In this document: positions 7,483-16,622 of the stretch, piece by piece
Layout: each line of letters starts with the position of its first letter
Position numbering within the stretch: the stretch's first letter is position 1
DNA from: CAZLQF01 sp964561545
GTDB taxonomy: Bacteria; Bacteroidota; Bacteroidia; CAILMK01; CAYYUA01
Direction: 5' to 3'
Length of the DNA stretch: 23,948 bases
NCBI GenBank assembly: GCA_964561545.1
Contig: CAZLQF010000035.1
Location: 1-23,948, forward strand
Translations under genes and position numbers: made by a program
Notes under the pieces: generated by a model
What the model was told of the DNA's origin: nothing
Databases searched by the model: none
The model's input: only the letters and a program-made list of their open reading frames with translations

Positions 7483-8886
7483 TTGCGAATTGTTTTGATA
7501 AGATGGCTGAAAATATTGGTCCTGTTAACTTGGCCTGCCTTTACGCAGGCACAAGATACCTTGATCTTGAGGGATACCACCATAGAGGTTACAATGCTTG
7601 ACAATTGGGACCCTGACTATACGTTCAATGACATTTGGGGGTATCAATCAGAAGATGGGAGCGAATATGCCATTACCGGAACGCTTGACTCAACCTTCTT
7701 TTTTGATGTTACCAACCCCGAGCTTATGGAAAAAGTAGCTGCCAAAGCGGGTAAAGACATTGATGCCATACACAGGGATTATAAAACCTATAAAAATTAC
7801 TGCTATGGCGTGGCAGACGAAGGCAGATCTTCTTTGCAAATATTTGATCTAAGTTATCTACCCGATTCCGTCCCTAAGGTTTATGACTCCGATACTTTGA
7901 TTGAAAGATCCCACAACATCTTCATAAATCAGGGACGCCTCTATGCCACTTCCAATAAAACGGACTCCAACTTCCATCCCATGACCGTTTTATCCCTGGA
8001 AAACCCCGAAAAACCTAAGCTCCTTGGGCATTTGGATGCAAGTCCTTACAGTTTTAAGAACGTTCATGATGTTTATGTAAGAAATGATACCGCCTATTGC
8101 TCTAATGAAGGGGCAGGGCTTTTTATTTTTGATTATACCGATCCTGCAGCCCCTCAACTAATTAATGCAATCCAATCATATCCCCAAAAAGGATACAATC
8201 ACAGTTCATGGCTTTCAGAATCAGGGAATTTTATTGTTTTTGCTGATGAAACGCACGGTTTACCACTTAAGGTTTTTGACATGTCGAACCTGGCCAACAT
8301 TGAGTTCTTAAACACCTTTGGCTCCAGCGTTGAAGAAGGATCCATACCGCACAACCCCTTCCTAAGAGATAGTTTAGCTTACGTCTCTTATTACCATGAC
8401 GGCCTCCAGATCTTCGATCTAACAAATCCAGAAAAGCCCGAGAAGTTAGCATCTTACGATACCTATCCTCAAAATGATGAAGGGGATTTTGAAAATTTTG
8501 AAGGGTTATGGGGTGTTTATCCCTTTTTACCCTCTCAAACCATTATTGCTTCAGATATTACCAATGGGTTGTTTACTTTACGCATCGATACTACGGTAAA
8601 TGCAGACACCCTCATCAAAAATGATGAGCCTTTTGACGCGGAGGTTCTTCCCAACCCGATTTCTGATGAACTAAAAGTAAACATAGAAGTTTTTAATGCT
8701 GATCAGTTTAATGTTTCTATAATTAATACACAGGGCCAGGTTTTATACCAAAGGAACAAGAACCTGAGTCAAGGAAAGCAGCAATTTCGATTTAATGGAC
8801 TCAATAATCTTCCAAATGGTGTTTATTTTGCTGTAATAAAAACGGATGACTTTTCTAAAGAGATCAGGCTCCTAAAAACCCAATAG
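7483..8886 (+). CDS. Secreted choice-of-anchor-B / LVIVD-repeat protein with T9SS sorting domain
   Basis: This 467-aa protein has a signal peptide (about residues 1-23, ending TQAQ) and a beta-propeller-like body. Repeated units such as SLQIFDLSYL, GLFIFDYTDP, PLKVFDMSNL and GLQIFDLTNP are characteristic of LVIVD repeats and the choice-of-anchor B family. Residues about 385-467 form a type A T9SS C-terminal domain (PNPISDEL; NGVYFAVIKTD; a basic tail), so export across the outer membrane by T9SS is expected. The natural start is uncertain: TTG at 7483 gives a good signal peptide, and TTG at 7495 is also possible. The next gene starts one base after its stop. The role of the family is not known; the propeller suggests binding at the cell surface. 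Confidence 0.85.
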   Translation: MRIVLIRWLKILVLLTWPAFTQAQDTLILRDTTIEVTMLDNWDPDYTFNDIWGYQSEDGSEYAITGTLDSTFFFDVTNPELMEKVAAKAGKDIDAIHRDYKTYKNYCYGVADEGRSSLQIFDLSYLPDSVPKVYDSDTLIERSHNIFINQGRLYATSNKTDSNFHPMTVLSLENPEKPKLLGHLDASPYSFKNVHDVYVRNDTAYCSNEGAGLFIFDYTDPAAPQLINAIQSYPQKGYNHSSWLSESGNFIVFADETHGLPLKVFDMSNLANIEFLNTFGSSVEEGSIPHNPFLRDSLAYVSYYHDGLQIFDLTNPEKPEKLASYDTYPQNDEGDFENFEGLWGVYPFLPSQTIIASDITNGLFTLRIDTTVNADTLIKNDEPFDAEVLPNPISDELKVNIEVFNADQFNVSIINTQGQVLYQRNKNLSQGKQQFRFNGLNNLPNGVYFAVIKTDDFSKEIRLLKTQ

Positions 8887-8887
8887 T

Positions 8888-10813
8888 TTGCTCCAGCGCT
8901 TTCTTCTATTCCTATTGCTTTTTACAATTCCTGCAATCAATCTGCAAGGCCAAGTGGACACCTTCTTATCAAAAGATAATAAGCTTCAAGTCCAGTATTA
9001 TACTTTAAATATGTTAAAAGGGTCCATGGACAGCACCCGATCTGTTGACACCAGCCTAAACTTGTTTCACCAATACAACCCGGTATATCAGTTAAATAAC
9101 GCAAGAGAAAACCTGGGTAACATCCATTCTCCTTCTTTTCCACTTGTTTTCGATCCTTTTACTCAAGTTGGTTTTGACAAAGGGTTTGATCCTTTTGGTT
9201 TATACCGAATGACCGCTCAGAATATCAAATTTTATGATACCTATACTCCTTATACCAAACTTGATTACGCGCAAGGGGCTACTGAGATGCAATACCTAAG
9301 AGGCGTACATAGCCGTAACATCACCCCTCATTGGAATGCATCACTGCAGTTTAAAAGAGGCGTTTCTGATGGTTTTTATTTCAACCAGCAATCAGAGCGA
9401 ACCAACATCGGCCTTAATACCCGCGTAAAAACTGATAACAATCGCTATGAAGCCCATCTTAGTGTTATATGGAATAAATTCAAGGCCAATATGAATGGCG
9501 GTGTATTTAAAGATTCGGTTTTCAAGTCCTATGAAGGTGGAGACAAGGAAAGGATCAAAGTGAACTTGAATGAAGGTACGTACCAACAATGGCAGGAAAG
9601 AGGCATTAACTTAACCCAGTTTTTATTCACAGGCCCGGAACAAATCGACACCCTAATAGACCCAAAGGCTAACGACACCTTTGTAAACCACCATATCAAA
9701 TCAGATTTCTACTTTAAGCACAGTGCATCTTTTAATCGCCAGCAATACGGATACGTTGATGAAAATCTGAGTGACCACAGCTCATATTATCCTGCTATAT
9801 ACAATGATAGTACAGCTACCAATGACACCATGGGCCTCACTCATATTAGTACTGGCTTCGAATTTGGGAATACGGAGCCCTTGACGCTTGGCAATGATTC
9901 CCTGCCCTTTTTGAAAACAGATTTTAACACCAAGATCGGATACCATATTCATGATATTTATCAAAGGGATAGAACCTCCCTTATCAAAAATTTGGATATC
10001 AAAGGGCAAATTAATACCACATTGTTGCAGGATTATAAAATAGGTTTAAGTGGATCGGTGATCCCATCAGGAGGTAATCAAGGAGAATGGCGATTCAATG
10101 GAAATGTCAGTTTTCCTCTGGAAAGCCTTGAGCGCATAACCTTTGGCTACCGCCATCAAGAACGCCAAGCTACTTTAATCCAAAGTACCTTAAGTGCCAA
10201 TCATTTGAAGTGGGATAGAGAACATAACCGTATTTCAATTCGCCAGCCATACATCAAGCTAAAAGAAGAAGACCTGAACCTCACAAGCCGGATCTCCTTT
10301 TCAAGTATCAATGGATGGGTTTATTGGAATAAAAACATCAATCCTACCCAATACGACCAAACGATTAACTTTTTTGACATTAATTTTAAAAAGCATACCT
10401 CCATTGGTCCTTTTCATTTTGAAACCAACACGACATTCCAACAAGAAATCAAGGACTTAGGCATTCTGAATTTTCCGGACTTTGTATCCAGAAGTACGAT
10501 TTATTACCAAAATGAATTTATCCAAGATGTTTTAATGGCGCAGATAGGGTTTGATTACCGCTTCAACCGCACTTATTATGCGGATGATTATTTTCCGGCT
10601 TTCAACATTTTTTACAATCAATCCAGAAGGGAAGTAGGCAATTATCCAGTGATCGATGTTTTCATTAATTTCAGGATCAAACGTTTTCGCGGTTTTTTAA
10701 AATTAGAACATGCCAACCAGGGTATCATGGGCGATAATTATTTTATAATGAAGAATTATCCAATGTATCCAAGAACTTTCCGGTTTGGCCTTAGTTGGAT
10801 GTTTTTCGACTAA
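8888..10813 (+). CDS. Putative outer-membrane beta-barrel porin (Porin_10-like)
   Basis: This 641-aa protein has a signal peptide of about 22 residues and then alternating aromatic/polar strands to the end, closing on an aromatic-rich terminal strand (SWMFFD) as in outer-membrane barrels. The N-terminal region around residues 55-110 (NSPSFPLVFDPF-like segment, then GFDPFGLYRM) resembles Bacteroidota putative porins of the PF14121 type. Start is TTG at 8888, one base after the TAG of the LVIVD gene. That implies translational coupling and roughly matched synthesis of a surface propeller and a barrel. Substrate unknown. No TonB box or plug domain is seen, so it is not a TonB-dependent receptor. 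Confidence 0.8.
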   Translation: MLQRFLLFLLLFTIPAINLQGQVDTFLSKDNKLQVQYYTLNMLKGSMDSTRSVDTSLNLFHQYNPVYQLNNARENLGNIHSPSFPLVFDPFTQVGFDKGFDPFGLYRMTAQNIKFYDTYTPYTKLDYAQGATEMQYLRGVHSRNITPHWNASLQFKRGVSDGFYFNQQSERTNIGLNTRVKTDNNRYEAHLSVIWNKFKANMNGGVFKDSVFKSYEGGDKERIKVNLNEGTYQQWQERGINLTQFLFTGPEQIDTLIDPKANDTFVNHHIKSDFYFKHSASFNRQQYGYVDENLSDHSSYYPAIYNDSTATNDTMGLTHISTGFEFGNTEPLTLGNDSLPFLKTDFNTKIGYHIHDIYQRDRTSLIKNLDIKGQINTTLLQDYKIGLSGSVIPSGGNQGEWRFNGNVSFPLESLERITFGYRHQERQATLIQSTLSANHLKWDREHNRISIRQPYIKLKEEDLNLTSRISFSSINGWVYWNKNINPTQYDQTINFFDINFKKHTSIGPFHFETNTTFQQEIKDLGILNFPDFVSRSTIYYQNEFIQDVLMAQIGFDYRFNRTYYADDYFPAFNIFYNQSRREVGNYPVIDVFINFRIKRFRGFLKLEHANQGIMGDNYFIMKNYPMYPRTFRFGLSWMFFD

Positions 10814-10825
10814 TATTTAATTTTG
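10795..10825 (+). promoter_or_regulatory. Promoter for the 139-aa lipoprotein gene
   Basis: TTG at 10795-10797, a 20-nt spacer and TAATTTTG at 10818-10825 match the Bacteroidota promoter pattern TTG-N17-23-TAnnTTTG. The -7 box ends 41 nt before the ATG at 10867. The -33 part lies inside the end of the porin gene. This is the best-formed promoter seen in the window. Confidence 0.6.
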
Positions 10826-10866
10826 ATCGATAATCCCTTAATTGGAATTTACTAAAATAATTTGTT

Positions 10867-11286
10867 ATGCGATTCTTAATGTTAAGTTTGATCTTTATAG
10901 TATTGGCAGGCCTTATCGGATGCAGTAATAACCCCAAAGAGCAAAAATTAAAAGAGCTTAGCGGTAGTTGGCATGGCACTTTTAAGCAAAAAGATGTTGG
11001 GAGTTATCCAATGACTATTGAATTCTCGGTATTTGAAGGTAATAAATTCCGGGGTAGAATGATTTGGCCCAGTAAAAGGTTCGATAGTACCATTACCCAA
11101 TATACCGGCTATTTAAAGCAAGAAAATCTTGTATGGAGTGATTCAAGCTTTATTAAGAAAAACAGCGAATACGTCATCAATGGGCGGTATGTGGCTGAAT
11201 ATGATAAGGACACTTTAAAGGGCCGTTATTTCAACCCGGGAAGTGATCAACAGACCGGAACATTTACCTTGGTTAAAAAACAATAA
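10867..11286 (+). CDS. Small lipoprotein, possibly lipocalin-like
   Basis: This 139-aa protein has a signal sequence with lipobox L-I-G-C at residues 16-19, so it is expected to be lipid-anchored at Cys19. The mature part starts with LSGSWHGTFKQ and contains repeated beta-strand segments (YPMTIEFSVFEGNKFRGRMIW, TLKGRYF, GTFTLVKK). This pattern is reminiscent of small lipocalin-like or calycin barrels in which a GxW motif opens the first strand. Sequence alone does not prove that fold. It follows the porin gene by 53 nt but has its own promoter, and is convergent with the cytochrome b5-like gene. Function unknown. Confidence 0.75.
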   Translation: MRFLMLSLIFIVLAGLIGCSNNPKEQKLKELSGSWHGTFKQKDVGSYPMTIEFSVFEGNKFRGRMIWPSKRFDSTITQYTGYLKQENLVWSDSSFIKKNSEYVINGRYVAEYDKDTLKGRYFNPGSDQQTGTFTLVKKQ

Positions 11287-11333
11287 TCCCAATTTATTAT
11301 AGAATAATATTTGGATGTCAACTTACCCTAAGG

Positions 11334-11600
11334 TCACCTGCTTCGCCCGTGCGGTAGCGCTAATATGCCAATCACTTCAAATTTTTCAAAAACCTTTGCC
11401 GTATGAGGAGCATCTTTTAATTCTTCGGTAAGATCCTGACCAGCCCAATGCTGGTAGTGGGTGCCGGTGTGCCAAAGCTTGCTTTTGGCAACATCGTATA
11501 TGTAGCCTTGGTAGGCGATCCAAACCTCAGGTTTGTCCTGACCATTTCTAAGCGCAAGTTGGCTTCGGGTATAACGCGGAAGGCTTTCCTCGTCCATCAT
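11334..11600 (-). CDS. Cytochrome b5-like heme/steroid-binding domain mini-protein
   Basis: This 88-aa single-domain protein has no signal peptide. The region from about residue 8 to 78 follows the cytochrome b5 plan: YTRSQLALRNG, then EVWIAYQGYIYDV, then the core HYQHWAGQDLTEELKDAP and FEKFEVIG. H48 or H51 and H66 are candidate axial heme ligands. The usual HPGG loop is replaced by HTGTHYQHWAG, as in short bacterial members. A soluble electron carrier or heme/small-molecule binder is likely. Its start codon shares a base with the asd stop (TAATG), so it is translated after asd. The second codon is also ATG and could serve as start. Confidence 0.8.
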   Translation of the reverse strand: MMDEESLPRYTRSQLALRNGQDKPEVWIAYQGYIYDVAKSKLWHTGTHYQHWAGQDLTEELKDAPHTAKVFEKFEVIGILALPHGRSR

Positions 11601-12595
11601 TACTTCACAAACTTCTGATCACGTAAATGATTAAGAATTTGAATGGCATTGGTAGCTGCGCCTTTTCTTAGGTTGTCGGTCACTACCCAAAAGTTCAACG
11701 CATTGTCTAAAGAATAATCTTTCCGAATCCTGCCAACGTATACTTCATCTTTATTTTTGGCATCGATGGGCATGGGATACTTATTTTTGGAGGGCTGATC
11801 CAACAACTTTAAACCAGCAAAATCTTTTATGGCTTCCTTTACATCTTCGAGCTTAAAAGCATTTTTAAGCTCCAGGTTTATACTTTCCGAATGGCCTGCT
11901 GTTACAGGAACCCTAACCGCTGTTGCGGTTACAGGAAGGTCATCGATCCCCAAAATTTTTCGGGTTTCATTAATTATTTTTAGCTCCTCCTTTGAGTAAC
12001 CGTTGTCCATAAAATCATCACAATGTGGAAGGCAGTTCATGTCAATTTGATGAGGATAAGCCGGTTCTTTCACTTGCTCACTTTTTCTTTCCTTGACCAT
12101 TTGGGAAACGGCTTTACTGCCTGAACCGGTTACTGATTGGTAGGTGGACACAACAACGCGTTTTAAACCATATTTCTTGTGAAGGGGCATCAAAGCCATA
12201 ACAAGCTGGATGGTGGAGCAATTGGGGTTGGCAATTAGGCGATCTTCTTTTGTTAAGGATTTGCCGTTGATTTCCGGCACGATCAATTTGGTATTTTTGT
12301 CCATGCGCCAGGCAGAGGAATTATCAATCACGTAGGTGCCGGCCTGTACAAATTTGGGCACCCATTCTTTAGCTATATCACCTCCTGTAGAGAACAAAGC
12401 CACATCAGGCTTTAAATCCAATACTTCTTCAATGGATTTAACCTGGTACTTTTCACCCTTAAAAGGAAGCTCAATGCCCATTGATTTTTTAGAAGCTGCC
12501 AAATAAAGCTCCCGGAAATTAACTTTTTTTTCCTGAAGAACTTGTAACATCGTCTTGCCAACCAAACCTGTAGCCCCAACAATCGCTAAACGCAT
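11600..12595 (-). CDS. asd: Aspartate-semialdehyde dehydrogenase
   Basis: This 331-aa enzyme reduces aspartyl 4-phosphate with NADPH to aspartate 4-semialdehyde, the branch point for lysine/diaminopimelate, threonine and methionine. The NADP-binding GATGLVG is at residues 7-13, the catalytic cysteine is C126 in NPNCSTIQ, and the proposed acid-base histidine is H235 in TAGHSES. SVTGSGSKA (about 154-162) and RVPVTAGH are also family features. Length is normal. It is divergent from the lamin-tail gene, with 61 bp between the starts, and is followed by the overlapping cytochrome b5-like gene. No other biosynthetic gene of the pathway is adjacent. Confidence 0.95.
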   Translation of the reverse strand: MRLAIVGATGLVGKTMLQVLQEKKVNFRELYLAASKKSMGIELPFKGEKYQVKSIEEVLDLKPDVALFSTGGDIAKEWVPKFVQAGTYVIDNSSAWRMDKNTKLIVPEINGKSLTKEDRLIANPNCSTIQLVMALMPLHKKYGLKRVVVSTYQSVTGSGSKAVSQMVKERKSEQVKEPAYPHQIDMNCLPHCDDFMDNGYSKEELKIINETRKILGIDDLPVTATAVRVPVTAGHSESINLELKNAFKLEDVKEAIKDFAGLKLLDQPSKNKYPMPIDAKNKDEVYVGRIRKDYSLDNALNFWVVTDNLRKGAATNAIQILNHLRDQKFVK

Positions 12596-12623
12596 TCAAT
12601 TATTAAAATTTAATTTAGAACTA

Positions 12624-12631
12624 CAAATTTA
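12624..12631 (-). promoter_or_regulatory. Bacteroidota -7 box (TAAATTTG) for asd
   Basis: On the minus strand TAAATTTG perfectly matches TAnnTTTG and lies 28 nt before the asd ATG. No clear -33 TTG is present at the expected distance. The 61-bp divergent spacer must also carry the promoter of the lamin-tail gene, where only an imperfect TAAATTTA close to its ATG is seen. Confidence 0.5.
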
Positions 12632-12656
12632 TGATTATCATCCCTAAATTTACCTT

Positions 12657-15600
12657 ATGAAACAGTTAATTTTACTTTTACTCATAGCCATTCCATCTAC
12701 CTGTTGGTCCCAGTTTACCGATGATTTTGCGGATGGCGATCTTAGCAATAATCCTTCGTGGCAAGGCAATCCAAATGAATTTAAGGTGAACAACCAAAAT
12801 CAACTCCAGTTAGACGGCACAGGAAGTGAATCTTATTTGGTCACCAGCAGTCAAGAGATCAAATCCACCGAATGGCGGTTTTGGTTTAAATTGGACTTTG
12901 AACCCTCGAACTCAAATCAGCTCAAGGTTTATTTAGTAAGCGATCAACAAGATTTAACCGGACCCGTTAATGGTTATTACATTGGCACCGGGGAAACCGG
13001 GAGTACCGATGGGGTTGATCTTTACCGTCAGGATGGAAATTCATCGACCAAAATCATTGATGGATTCCCAGGCCATGTGGGTAAGAATACCAACACTTTA
13101 AGGGTTAAGGTAACCCGGGACGATCAAGGTAAATGGGAAGTATATTCAGACACCCTTGGTGGCACCAACTTCTTGCTTGAAGGAGACACCACCGATCAAA
13201 CCTACACCTCAACCAATTACTTCGGCCTGTTATGTGAATACACGACTACAAGATCGGATAAATTCTTCTTTGATGATTTTTATGCAGGGCCTATTCAAGT
13301 CGATTCATTTCCACCCAAATTGGAAGCGAGTAAAGCCATCGATAAGGATACGGTTTTGGCATCTTTCAATGAGACCATCGACCCTGCATCTGCAGAAGAT
13401 GCTCAAAACTACATCATAAACAAAGGAATCGGGAATCCTACCCAGGCATTTTTGAACCCAAGCAATAATCAGGAAGTTTACCTTGTTTTAGAGAACTCAT
13501 TGTCCAATAAAACGCAATACACCCTTACAGCCAGCAAGATTCAGGATCCCAAGGGCAATGAATTAAGCCAGGATAGTGCTTCATTCACCTTTTTCCAGGC
13601 AGAAGCTGGCGATGTTATTGTTAATGAAATTTTTCCGGATCCAAACCCAACACAAGGGCTACCCGAGGCTGAATTCGTTGAGCTTTACAACCAAACGCAA
13701 TTTGAGATAGATCTTGAAAATTGGGAATTTGGGGATGAAAGAGGCTTGGATCCCTTGCCTCAAGGAACTTTAAAACCTGACAGTTATCTGATTATTTGTT
13801 CCGGCAGCAACGAACAAAGCTATCAAGCCTTTGGCCCTACCTTGGGAACGAGTAATTTTCCTGTGCTTAACAATGGTGGGGACGATGTGGTGATTGCCAA
13901 TCCAAAAGGAAAAATCATTGATGAGATTACTTATGATGTTACTTGGTACAAGGATGAAGACAAGTCAAATGGAGGCTGGACCATAGAAAGAATTAACCCG
14001 GATCATCCTTGCAGTGGACCTGATAATTGGATCGCTTCTACCAACAATCAAGGCGGTACACCTGGCCAAAAAAATTCAGTTTTTTCGAGTCAACCCGATA
14101 CCACTACGCCTTTTATTGAAAAGGTCGAAATAATAGACAGCCTAACCTTAAAAGCGACTTTGAGTGAAGAAGTTGACACTTCCAGCATCCTCAACCTTGA
14201 TTATGAATTCAAGCCAATCATCCAGGTAAAATCAATTATTCCCAAAAACGAGGCTAAAGGTTTTGAGTTGGTTTTCCAAAACCCATTAAAAGCCAATACC
14301 TCTTACAGTTTTCAGTATCAAGGATTAAGCGATTGCTGGGGCAATGAATTGGACAAATTCAAAAGCATTGGGTTTGATTACGTGGTGCCCCAACCAGCAT
14401 CACCTTTCGATGTGATCATCAACGAGCTCATGGTAAAACCCGAACCTACCATAGCTTTACCACCCTTTGAATATGTGGAACTAAAAAATGTGGCCGATCA
14501 TCCAATTGCATTGGGAAATTGGACCATCGCTGATTTGAACTCCCAATCTCAATTACCCGATGTAATCATCAAGCCCAATGAGAATGTGATCGTCTGCAGG
14601 AGCGGGGTAAGCTCCAATTTTGAACCATTTGGCAAATTGGCAGCGGTTGGTTCACTCCCTTCCCTTAACAATTCAGGCGACCGAATCACCCTACGCGATG
14701 ATGCAGGAACCATTATATCGGTAGTTCAATACAAGGATGATTGGTATGAAGATGAAATCAAAGCAGAAGGAGGCTGGAGTCTTGAAAGGATTGATCCGAA
14801 GAATCCTTGTGGAGGAAACAATAATTGGCAAGCATCCGATGATAAAAGCGGTGGCACACCAGGCGCTCAAAATTCTATTCAGGCTTCCAACCCTGATGTG
14901 GCTCCGCCTAAACTTGAGAACGTAACCGTTAAAGATTCAGTAACCCTTAAGGCTTTTTTTAATGAACCCATGGACAGCGCCTCAATTGACAGTAATGCCA
15001 ACTATACGATCAATAACTATGAGGGCAATGTTATTTCCGCCAATCCCATTGCACCTTTATATCAATCTGTCGAAATTTCTTTAAGCGCTCCCCTGGAAGT
15101 AAGCATTTTGTACAAGCTTGAAATAAATCGAGTTACCGACTGCTCAGGTAATGAAATTGGCAAGCCGAACCAGGGAGATTTTGGCCTTCCTGAACCAGCC
15201 GATAGTTTGGACGTGGTCGTTAATGAAATTTTATTCAATCCCCCATCCGGAGGAGCGGACTACGTAGAATTTTACAACCAGTCCGACAAAGTGATCAACA
15301 TAGCCAATAGTTGGGTTGCCTCGATTAATGACACAGGCGCGCTCGAAAATCTAAAAAATATATCCGAAACAGGTTATTTATTGCTGCCTCAAGATTATTT
15401 GGTCATTACTGAGTCCAAATCCTATGTAAACAACAACTACGGGCCTCGGTATCCTGATAAAATCATTGAAGTTGGAAGCCTTCCTACTTTTCCCAACGAA
15501 AGTGGTAATGTTGTTTTGGTGGATCAAAACAGCAATATTATTGACCATGTTAATTATTCGGAAAGCTGGCACTTTGAGTTAATTGACAACTTCAAAGGGG

Positions 15601-16046
15601 TTGCTCTTGAAAGAATTGATCCTGAAGATCCAAGCAATGATCCTGATAACTGGCACTCGGCCGCCTCATCAACAGGCTATAAAACACCTACTTACGAAAA
15701 CTCTCAGGCTGACAAGCCTGAAAAGGATGCGTCAACAATTGCTTTAAAACCCGATGTATTTTCTCCCAATCAGGATGGGTATAAGGACTTGCTTTATATA
15801 CAATACCAGTTTGATGAATCCGGTAAAACCGCTCAGGTTAAAATCTTTGATTCAAGAGGAAGACAAGTCAGGAAATTGGTTAACAATGCCTTGTTGGGAA
15901 AGTCCGGTTCCTTTACATGGGATGGAACTCGGGATAATGGAGAAAAAGCATCCATGGGTGTTTACATAATATTGATCGAGATCACGGATCTGGATGGCAC
16001 CACTAAGACTTACAAGCGCTCTACAACCCTTGGTGGGGATTTTTAA
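12657..16046 (+). CDS. Large secreted surface protein with three lamin-tail domains
   Basis: This 1129-aa protein has a signal peptide (about residues 1-18, ending CWSQ). After an N-terminal beta-sandwich region (about 20-215) it alternates Ig-like units and lamin-tail (LTD) domains. The Ig-like units are near 220-312, 485-580 and 750-845; each has a D-S-x-T/V-L-K/A-A-x-F/L-x-E core. The LTD domains begin near residues 318, 584 and 850 with V-x-N-E-I/L and are closed by G-x-x-LERI-D/N-P. Residues about 1029-1129 (FSPNQDGYKD, then GRQVRKLV and MGVYIILIEI) form a FlgD-like or gliding-motility-type C-terminal domain, consistent with T9SS export. LTDs often accompany secreted nucleases or phosphatases, but no such catalytic domain is present. 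An adhesive or scaffold role is inference. Confidence 0.85.
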   Translation: MKQLILLLLIAIPSTCWSQFTDDFADGDLSNNPSWQGNPNEFKVNNQNQLQLDGTGSESYLVTSSQEIKSTEWRFWFKLDFEPSNSNQLKVYLVSDQQDLTGPVNGYYIGTGETGSTDGVDLYRQDGNSSTKIIDGFPGHVGKNTNTLRVKVTRDDQGKWEVYSDTLGGTNFLLEGDTTDQTYTSTNYFGLLCEYTTTRSDKFFFDDFYAGPIQVDSFPPKLEASKAIDKDTVLASFNETIDPASAEDAQNYIINKGIGNPTQAFLNPSNNQEVYLVLENSLSNKTQYTLTASKIQDPKGNELSQDSASFTFFQAEAGDVIVNEIFPDPNPTQGLPEAEFVELYNQTQFEIDLENWEFGDERGLDPLPQGTLKPDSYLIICSGSNEQSYQAFGPTLGTSNFPVLNNGGDDVVIANPKGKIIDEITYDVTWYKDEDKSNGGWTIERINPDHPCSGPDNWIASTNNQGGTPGQKNSVFSSQPDTTTPFIEKVEIIDSLTLKATLSEEVDTSSILNLDYEFKPIIQVKSIIPKNEAKGFELVFQNPLKANTSYSFQYQGLSDCWGNELDKFKSIGFDYVVPQPASPFDVIINELMVKPEPTIALPPFEYVELKNVADHPIALGNWTIADLNSQSQLPDVIIKPNENVIVCRSGVSSNFEPFGKLAAVGSLPSLNNSGDRITLRDDAGTIISVVQYKDDWYEDEIKAEGGWSLERIDPKNPCGGNNNWQASDDKSGGTPGAQNSIQASNPDVAPPKLENVTVKDSVTLKAFFNEPMDSASIDSNANYTINNYEGNVISANPIAPLYQSVEISLSAPLEVSILYKLEINRVTDCSGNEIGKPNQGDFGLPEPADSLDVVVNEILFNPPSGGADYVEFYNQSDKVINIANSWVASINDTGALENLKNISETGYLLLPQDYLVITESKSYVNNNYGPRYPDKIIEVGSLPTFPNESGNVVLVDQNSNIIDHVNYSESWHFELIDNFKGVALERIDPEDPSNDPDNWHSAASSTGYKTPTYENSQADKPEKDASTIALKPDVFSPNQDGYKDLLYIQYQFDESGKTAQVKIFDSRGRQVRKLVNNALLGKSGSFTWDGTRDNGEKASMGVYIILIEITDLDGTTKTYKRSTTLGGDF

Positions 16047-16181
16047 ACGTTTTTATAGCAATTAAAAATTTCCCGACTTATTTTAAATAGGATTTAATAA
16101 AAACATTTTGTCAGCTCAATTTCATGGTATTTTTCATTTTGGCTTCTAATTTGCTTATTTTGTAAGGAAAGCTTGTAAAAA

Positions 16182-16622
16182 ATGGATACTACCATGTTAA
16201 AACAGTCCTTAATTTTCATCTTAATATTGACGGCACCATTTTTTAGCATTGGGCAGCAGAAAGATCCCGGCATTGACTTTTTTCAGGGAAGCTGGAAAGA
16301 AGTAAAACAAAAAGCCAAGGAGGAAGGCAAACCCATCTTTGTAGATGCTTTTGCCACTTGGTGTGGCCCTTGTAAATGGATGGATGCCAAAGTTTTTACC
16401 CGTAATGATGTGGGCAATTTTTACAACGATAATTTCATCAATTACCAATACGATATGGAAAAGGGCGCTGGCAAGCAATTTGCCAAAAAGCACAATGTTA
16501 AATTCTACCCTTCCCTATTGTTTTTCTCCAGTGACGGTGATATAATACACCGCGACCGGGGCGCTAAAAAACCTGATGGCTTTATAAGATTGGGTAAAAA
16601 AGCGCTCACCAATACCGATTAA
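16182..16622 (+). CDS. Exported thioredoxin-family protein
   Basis: This 146-aa protein has a signal peptide (about residues 6-24, ending SIGQQ) and a thioredoxin fold with the active site W60-C61-G62-P63-C64-K65. The preceding GKPIFVDAFAT strand and the cis-proline region KFYPSLLFF support the fold. The pattern VDAFATWCGPCKWMDAKVF is typical of the thioredoxin_7/DsbD-gamma-like exported proteins of Bacteroidota. It probably reduces or oxidises periplasmic disulfides. The start is ATG at 16182; an internal ATG four codons later would give a cleaner signal peptide. It stands alone, 135 nt after the lamin-tail gene. Confidence 0.88.
   Translation: MDTTMLKQSLIFILILTAPFFSIGQQKDPGIDFFQGSWKEVKQKAKEEGKPIFVDAFATWCGPCKWMDAKVFTRNDVGNFYNDNFINYQYDMEKGAGKQFAKKHNVKFYPSLLFFSSDGDIIHRDRGAKKPDGFIRLGKKALTNTD

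Noticed and set aside
11295..11309. AT-only hairpin (tattat, loop, ataata) between the convergent lipoprotein and cytochrome b5-like genes
   Set aside because: The stem is six A-T pairs with no T tract, too weak to call a terminator.
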